A stretch of DNA of 64,000 bases from Sipunculus nudus (Eukaryota; Annelida; Sipuncula; Golfingiida; Sipunculidae): contig CM049313.1 of assembly GCA_026874595.1 (NCBI GenBank), positions 43,180,659 to 43,244,658 on the forward strand, given 5' to 3'. Both the position numbers and the translations under genes were made by a program. The notes beneath the pieces are model-generated. The model was not told the DNA's origin and made no database searches. It saw nothing but the letters and a program-made list of their open reading frames with translations. Of this stretch, positions 57,241 through 64,000 are shown piece by piece (position 1 is the first letter of the stretch; each line of letters begins with the position of its first letter).

Positions 57241-60200
57241 AAAAAAGATCCACATTGTTATGGTGTCCATGGGTCATGATTTGCTAGGTGTGAACTTGTA
57301 AACTGATGAATAGCTTTTTTTGCCAAGGATCTTTTCAGCCAAACATTTTACAATCTGCTATAATATATATGTGGATGTAACATCTTTGACAATATTGTAA
57401 TGAATGTCTCAAACAGGAATGTTGTTACCTGAAAGCCTGATACACAAAATGGCAAAGTGACTAAATTTCCTGCATGAGTTAAGCAAATCTTGTGTGTGGC
57501 CAACAGGAATACTACCTACTAATAAAGTTTTACAGGTCAGGGCAAGTATTTGAAGAGTCTCCTCAACCTCTGGCCGAAATTCCAGGGTACATGATGGGTT
57601 ATTTGCCTGATGGTCAACATCAGTCTAACCAGCAGATCTGTACAAATTGATTGAATAAGGGTTTGTCTTGATCATGTGTCGATGTTTCATGCTACCATGA
57701 AATATTTGTGAGATTACACCTGGGATATCACATGACACATTGAGGTCACATGACCATGTCCTTGGGTCACATGACTAGGGTACATTTGTCCATGTCTTCC
57801 TCAGCACCAGACTGTGCTGCTGCATGTAGTGCTACTGAATGATCATTCAGGGGCTGTCAGCATCATTGGCAGCTAGACTGCTCGTTAGGGCCAGTCATCC
57901 TTCATATATTGCACCGATGAGCTCAGAATGCTGCTCAGTCAGTCTGTCCATGAACAAGACCACTTAGTAACCAATGGAGCTGCAAATTACCAATCTGTCA
58001 TTCAGACACCAAGGGTGAGAGCTTGTTAGTTGTCAGAAATGAGGTCATTGTCCATCATGGAAGAAAGGTCAACGTTACATCCTCCATGGATGTATGGTCA
58101 AGTTATAACATCAGCTGCAGATGGATCATACCCAAATACAGGACCTCTCCTTGTTACCTCTACACTATTAAGGACATCTGTCTTTGACAGGTATCTTACT
58201 GTAACTCACTCTCTTTAGTCTTGCAATATTCCCCTGAATTCACTGCCACTGCAGGTCCAATTATCTCAGCAGATAGGTTCAGGCCCTAACACTGTCCTCT
58301 GAGTATCTTCATGTCATATTTCTGCACCCATATCAAAGGCTGAGGGATTCATGACAGCAAATTTTTTCAAGAGCTTTTCCTTTGCTGCCTTAGTATGTTA
58401 GGCAGTGACTAAAACTAGAAGTCATAAGTTTGACATTGAAAGAGTTTTCTGCTAGTCTCTAATATAGAAACAAAAGTGTCTGACCCTGGTAATGTAGGCT
58501 TCAGTCTGCTTTAAATACTTTGGTCTCTCTATTGTATGTAGTTTTCATTGCAAATCATCCATTCTTGCCATTTATTTGGCTACTTTAGTAACTAGGGTAA
58601 AAATAAATGTGTTGTTTATGCAAAGAGAGTATTCAGTCATGGTCCTCTATTAGATTTTCCAGTGACCCATTTCTGTATAATTTTTATGATCTGGCTATGC
58701 TACAAAAAGCTTACTCAGTGATCCAGAGTTACTGTTTAAGTTTTTCAGTTCTACCTCAAGCTTATTAATTAGTTATTAACCTTACAGACAAGTAGACATA
58801 CATTAAAACATGTCCTTCTTCAGTGGATGTAAAGAGACATCAAGAAAATGTTGCTGCATGAACATAGCTAGAGATATCTGTCCTGAATACTTATAAAGAT
58901 TACCAAACAAAAACAGTTGAAAACATATCCCTCATTGATGACATCACAAAGTAATACATTGCTGAAACAGAACCAGAGATGTTTTACCAGAATGAACGTA
59001 CAGGTCAGCGAAAAAAACACTGGTGAAAACATATATCTCATTCATGAAGTAAAAAAAACATTATAAGATCAATTTAGCTGAGACATCTGCCGAGAAATAT
59101 TACCTTGTGTCTGAGAGAGGGAGCTGGTCCCAGCATCTTAGATTGAGTGATTTGTTATGGAACAGGGCACATGGGTTTTATTAACTGATATTGGAGAATC
59201 TTGTGGCACCCAGCTGATTTAGGTTTGACATTTTCGACAAGGCTCCCTAGAAATTTTGACATTGGGAGCGTATAAGATTAATGTAGATTATCTGCAGGAA
59301 AACTGGCCTGGCAGAGCTAGACTTCCTGTAACTCCAGTAAGATGGCCGTCAGACGCTGACACTGGGGACGGATCACAGCAGCATTAAAGTGGATTATTAT
59401 GGATCACGATCCAATTAGTCTTGTCCATGACAACCTGAAGGCCTGGCCTTCTGGCTCTAACAGACTGTAACAGAATGATGACGAGTTCTCCAAGGAACCT
59501 CCGGAGAACATCCTGATGGGAGTAAGAGCCTCAGTCTGGAGGATCTGGAGCTTCGTGCAATTCGATATACATCCTGAGGGAATTTAATTTAGATCTGATG
59601 TTGTTCATTACTTTACAGAGCCTCTGTTCTCATCTTATTACAGTTTTTATCCTGGTACACCTAGATAATATTACTGTGATAATGAGTAGCACAGGAGTGT
59701 TTATAGAGGGGTAACCATGATCTCTAACAGCTGAAATCAAATAAAGCATGTCATGTGACTGTGAAAAAAGACTTAAAGCTAGTAAGGATGTAATAAAAAT
59801 AACAAATATGATGTCTTACTATTCAAATGAAAGTATCACATCACTGTCAACAGGATGAGGAGCTGATGCTGGCAAGATTGTAATAAGGGATTAGTGACAC
59901 ATTGAAATAAATATTTGTGTTACCTGACAGGCATTAGTGCTTGATCTAGATATGAAAGAGCTGGTCTTTGTCTAGGAATATCTCATTGATACCATGATAG
60001 TTATACTAACACTGGTCAAGCCTTTATTGAATTGCTTCACTTCTCAGTTATAACCATTTAGCTGTTTTTCACACTACAAGCGTGTCAGATATGGTTTCTG
60101 CAAAATTCCCACTGAAACAGTATTCACTGAATACAGTTTCAAATACCAGTTCTCTGCCTCCAAATTATCCATGTTCTATTCTCACTCGTATTAATTCTTG

Positions 60201-60680
60201 TTTCTATGAGCATCAATGGAGCCACATCAGGAGGTAGTTTTTATATCAAACAGTTAAGGGATATGGTATGTGCATCAACACAGTGTGAACACAGATTAAC
60301 TGTATGCCATATCAAATTTATACCATTTAAGCAATGCATACACAGTAGAGAGAATATTTATGTGTATGTCTTATTACTGCAAACAGAGCATTTTCTGGGA
60401 ATTGATCTTATACCTTATCAAATATATTACTGAACATATCTTCTTTGACTCAGTGTGAACATTTAGGGTGTCAAAACCCATATGTTGATTTCGGTATTGG
60501 GGAAATGGTATATTCGACACACTTGTGATGTGAAAACAGCTTCACTCTCTTCAGAGAGCTCACTTTATAAAACAGCAAATCTTGTCATTCTACTGGTACA
60601 CTACAGCTAGGTCAGTCCGTGAAAAAAAAAACAATTAGGCCAAAAAAAAAGTTTGGTTCTCAAGCACTGGCTGTGTCAAT
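57241..60680. other. Gene-free, intron-like interval
   Basis: A patch at about 59300-59600 is less AT-rich and holds short homeodomain-type cores (ggattatta, ccaattagt) with no coding frame. The ORFs at 58030 and 60206 show no domain. Confidence 0.3.
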
Positions 60681-60683
60681 TTT

Positions 60684-63034
60684 AACCCCCAGCATCAAAC
60701 CACTTAGTGGCGGGGGCATATAGGTTTACCCATGTCCCGTCATTCCTTCCTTCTGTCATTCCAAAATCAAATAGTTGTACGGACTTTTTTTTCGCAATGC
60801 CTGCAGATATTGGCCTGGTTTTTGGTGCGTGGGCAGATATTGACCAGTTACAGATCGAGTTTGCGTTTCATCCAAGTTGACCTACTTTTGACCGTTTTAC
60901 GGCTCCTTAACTTAGAAAATTTCATGAAAAATAGAAATTTTCATGACAAATACACATGTACGTACTTTTTTCACAATGCCTGCAGATATTGGCCTGATTT
61001 TTGGTGTGGGCAGATATTGACCAGTTACAGATCAAGTTCACATTTCATCCCAGTTGACCTACTTTTGTCTGTTTTACGGCTCCTGAACATAGAAAGTTTC
61101 ATGAAAAATAGAAATTTTCATAACAAATACACATGTACAGACTTTTTTTGCAATTCCTGCAGATATTGGCCTGATTTTTGGTATGTGGGCAGATAATGAC
61201 CAGTTACAGATTGAGTTCAAGTTTTGTCCCAGTTGACCTACTCTTGACGATTTGACAGTGCCGTAACATAGAAAATTTCATAAAAAAATGTAAATTTTCA
61301 TGACAAGTGCACATGTACACACTTTTTTTCGCAAAGCTTGCAGATACAGGCCTGATTTTTGGTGTGTGGGCAGATAATGACCAGTTACAGATGGAGTTCT
61401 TGTTTTGTCCCAGTTGACCTACTTTTGACCATTTGACTGCTCCTGAACATAGAAAGTTTCATGAAAAATAGAAATTTTCATAACAAATGCATATACTTGT
61501 ACAGACTTTTTTCCGCAATGCCTGCAGATACCGCCCTGATTTTTGATGTGTGGGCAGATAATAGCCAGTTACAGATCGAGTTTGTGTTTCGTCCTGGGTG
61601 ACCTACATTTGATTGTTTTACAGCTCCTTAACAGAGAAAATTTCATGAACATATAAATTTTCATGACTAATGTACATGTACAGCTGTTTTAGCCCTCAGC
61701 TCATAGGCTGATGGGCTATTGTCGTCACCCAAGCTGTCTGTCTGTCCGTCCGTCTGTCTGTCCGTCCGGCGTCTGTTAACTTTATCCTTGTGAGCAGGAA
61801 ATCTCTAAAAGGATTCACCGTTAGAATTTTATTTCATCAGTGAAGATATATATCGATAAAATCTCGGTCAAGTTCGAAGATGGGTGACCTTGACTCATTT
61901 TTCTACATTTTAGAGCTTATTATAGAAAAACACTCAGAAGCTTATATCTCAGAAACAATTGTGTGGATTTTCACAAAACTTACCATGTTCAATGGGACTG
62001 ATGGTCTGTATGTGCTGTACAATTTTGGTGGTGCCACCTGCAATTTCTGATTTTTTAATCAATTTTTATCGGATTTTTCAATTTTGGCCTTGTGAGCGGG
62101 ATATCTCTAAAAGGATTCACCGTTGGAATTTTATTTCATCAGTGAAGATGTATATCAACAAAATCTTGGTCAGGTTCAAAGAACGGTGACCTTGACCTAT
62201 TTTATTTTGTTTTAGAGCTGATTATACAAAAACACTCAGAAGCTTATATCTCAGGAACCATTGTGTGGATTTTCACAAAACTTACTGTGATCATTTGGAA
62301 TGATGGTCTGTGCGTGCTGCACAATTTTGGTGGCACCACCTACAATTTCTGATATTATAATGAATTTTTATCGGATTTTTCAATTTTGGCCTTTTGTGCA
62401 GGATATCTCCAAAGGTATTCAACACAAGAACTTCATTTCTTCAGTGCTGTTGCATGATATTTTACAAAATCTTGGTCAAGTTCAAAGATGGGTGATCTTG
62501 ACATACTTTATTAGGTCACAGAGCTTAGTATAGAAAAAAACTTAGGAGCTTATTTCTCAGGAAGCATTTGGTTGATTGTTATGAAATATGGTACATACCT
62601 CTCCAATTTAAATTTATAACTTATTATCAGCTTTTGCTAATATTCTAGTTTCGCAATGCAATGCTTACAGATACTGGCCTGATGTTTGGTCTGTGGGCGC
62701 ATAATGACCACTTACAGATGGAGTTCGCATTTTGTCCCAGTTGACCTATTTTTGACCATATGACAGATCCTGAACTTAGAAAATTTCATGAAAGACAGAA
62801 ATTTTTATGAAAAATGCACATGTATGGACTTTTTTTCAGAATGCCTGCAGATACTGGCCTGATTTTTGGTGTGTTGCTTGATAATGACCTGTTACAAATC
62901 GAGTTTGCATTTTGCCCTTGTTGACCTACTTTTGACCATACGACACCTCCTGAACTTATATAATTTTACAAAATTTAACAAATGTTTCTAATTTGCCCCA
63001 GACTGGGGCATTCGTGTAGTTCTGACACATCTAG
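60684..63034 (+). mobile_element. Pearl-like Helentron element (family H2), copy 3, with nested element
   Basis: The 5' palindrome is partly degraded (aacccccagcatcaaaccacttagtggcgggggcata). Six or so tandem units precede the nested H3 element (61687-62648) and two follow it. The 3' end has 'gccccagactggggc', a hairpin (gtgtag-ttc-tgacac) and CTAG at 63031-63034 before TTA. Confidence 0.78.
61687..62648 (+). mobile_element. Nested Helentron-like element (family H3), copy 2
   Basis: Starts 'ttttagccctcagctcataggctgatgggct' (a palindrome) and ends with the hairpin 'ttatcagc-tttt-gctaat', 'attCTAG' before TTTCGC. It has one more internal 'gtgagcgggatatctctaaaaggattcaccg' unit than the 8.5-kb copy, making it about 280 bp longer. 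It sits at the same place in the H2 host as copy 1. Confidence 0.7.
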
Positions 63035-63363
63035 TTATTTTCATTTTAACTTTCAAGAAGATGAAATAATATAATTTCGATAAGATTTCCTTATAGTGTA
63101 GTGCTTTTTATTTTACCTTTTTAGCAATAAAATTCTGTTATTATCATGCTTTTCCCTGTTCACATGAAATCCTTTCCTTAAGAAGATATAACCTCATTTT
63201 GAGTAAAGTCAGTCTAAAAAATATTTTCCATTGTATTTCTCAGAACTGAGTTGAGGCTGCATGCATGACTGTTTTTGTTCTTGTTTTAGTGATATTGTCA
63301 GGCATACTTTTTACTATAGTATACAGTTGAAGTAGCCTGAGTTGTATTGGATCTGCTGAGCAA

Positions 63364-63443
63364 GGTCCTCTGACATTTGTGCGTTTTCTGTAATCTGATT
63401 AGTGGTCCTCTGACACTTGTGTGTTTTCTGTAATCTGATTAGT
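63364..63443 (+). repeat. 40-bp tandem duplication (2 copies)
   Basis: 'ggtcctctgacatttgtgcgttttctgtaatctgattagt' at 63364 recurs at 63404 with two changes. Confidence 0.92.
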
Positions 63444-64000
63444 CTTTTTATTTCATTATATACACATTCCCTCAGGTGAAAATAAAGTTCCTACTTGAAA
63501 TAAGGTCATGGTATTACATGTTGTGCTCAACAACTGAGCACCATGACCAATGGGTCACATGTTCCATTTGGTACACATGCTAGAGTTTATTTTTTATTTT
63601 GTTTAATCAATATAATACCCAAAGCTAAATATGAGAAGTGCATTGACATAAAAGAAATACTACAATACAGTGTTTTGTTTTGTTGAACTTTACAATTTTC
63701 AGCCGAGGACATTCCATACCTTATTCCCTTGATTAGTGTACCACTCCTGTGGTTATAATAAAGTTGTTGCCATCTTTTCATGTCATCAAAGCACTGACAA
63801 TATGATTTATTAATTACTGTAGAAACAAACAGAACATTACGCTTTGAAATGTTAGTTAATAATGCTATCCTGAATTATTCAACAACAAGTCACATTGGAT
63901 GTATATAATCACCCACTTGTTCCTAGCTGGAATGCTGAATGTGTAGGAGGGGTCAAATTGCAATAATGGGCAGCTTATGATAAACATAAAATAGGGTGAA
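63444..64000. other. Gene-free interval to the window end
   Basis: AT-rich; nothing supported. The - ORF at 63587-63781 has no recognisable feature. Confidence 0.35.

Larger units (their letters stand above)
41220..64000 (+). other. Probable first coding intron (or downstream flank) of the PAM-like gene
   Basis: From the gtgagt donor at 41220 to the window end I found no segment that reads like the next PHM exon; this would be expected to carry a DTYxC-type motif and then a His-His-Met motif. The stretch holds dispersed repeats, short minisatellites, one (TA)n tract and a large pearl-like element. Long first introns are common in animal PAM genes, so this is inferred to be intron, but an unseen short exon cannot be excluded. 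Confidence 0.4.

Overview
The window looks like AT-rich nuclear DNA from a lophotrochozoan animal, most likely a mollusc and probably a bivalve. Reasons: exons are short and have GT/AG borders; there is no operon structure; and there are many non-autonomous Helitron/Helentron-like elements with tandem-repeat cores, of the kind described as 'pearl' elements in bivalves. No tRNA, rRNA, CRISPR array or complete intronless gene was found. Most of the long open frames are produced by repeats.

Genes. (1) On the + strand, 41076-41219 is the first coding exon of a peptidylglycine alpha-amidating/hydroxylating monooxygenase-like gene (PAM/PHM). It has an in-frame upstream stop, a signal peptide, the start of the mature PHM domain and a GAG|gtgagt donor. 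A candidate 5' UTR acceptor lies at 40563. No later exon could be recognised, so 41.2-64 kb is probably mostly its first coding intron. (2) On the - strand, a chain of small coding-like segments runs from about 37.35 kb down to about 15.87 kb. Most joins are in phase, which suggests one large multi-exon gene that I do not recognise. The best-supported pieces are 32622-32890, 32961-33112, 31822-31941 and 27198-27397. (3) A further - strand coding-like exon with an ATG lies at 12812-12953, with a phase-compatible partner at 7082-7260. The partner overlaps a + strand ORF (7092-7322), so its strand is unresolved.

Repeats by region. 1-7 kb: low-copy repeats, two clusters of a TAACGTCCGTCAC motif, and a Helentron-like element at 5.01-6.23 kb. 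8.0-9.5 kb: a pearl-like element carrying a nested second element. 16.6-17.0 kb: a hAT-type MITE with a perfect 8-bp target duplication. 17.26-18.84 and 23.66-25.37 kb: two similar Helentron-like elements with 280-bp tandem units, with a decayed third copy at 19.9-20.7 kb. 22.06-22.94 kb: a 34-bp minisatellite. 27.7-30.15 kb: a 60-bp minisatellite. 30.4-31.74 kb: another Helentron-like repeat. 36.1-36.65 kb: a 48-bp minisatellite. 37.4-38.76 and 60.7-63.03 kb: further pearl-like copies, the second again carrying the nested element. Three (TA)n tracts lie at 10.5, 39.2 and 49.7 kb.

Limits. Exon calls come from reading frames, splice-site quality and phase agreement by eye. No homology search or transcript evidence was available, so the unrecognised gene models are hypotheses.
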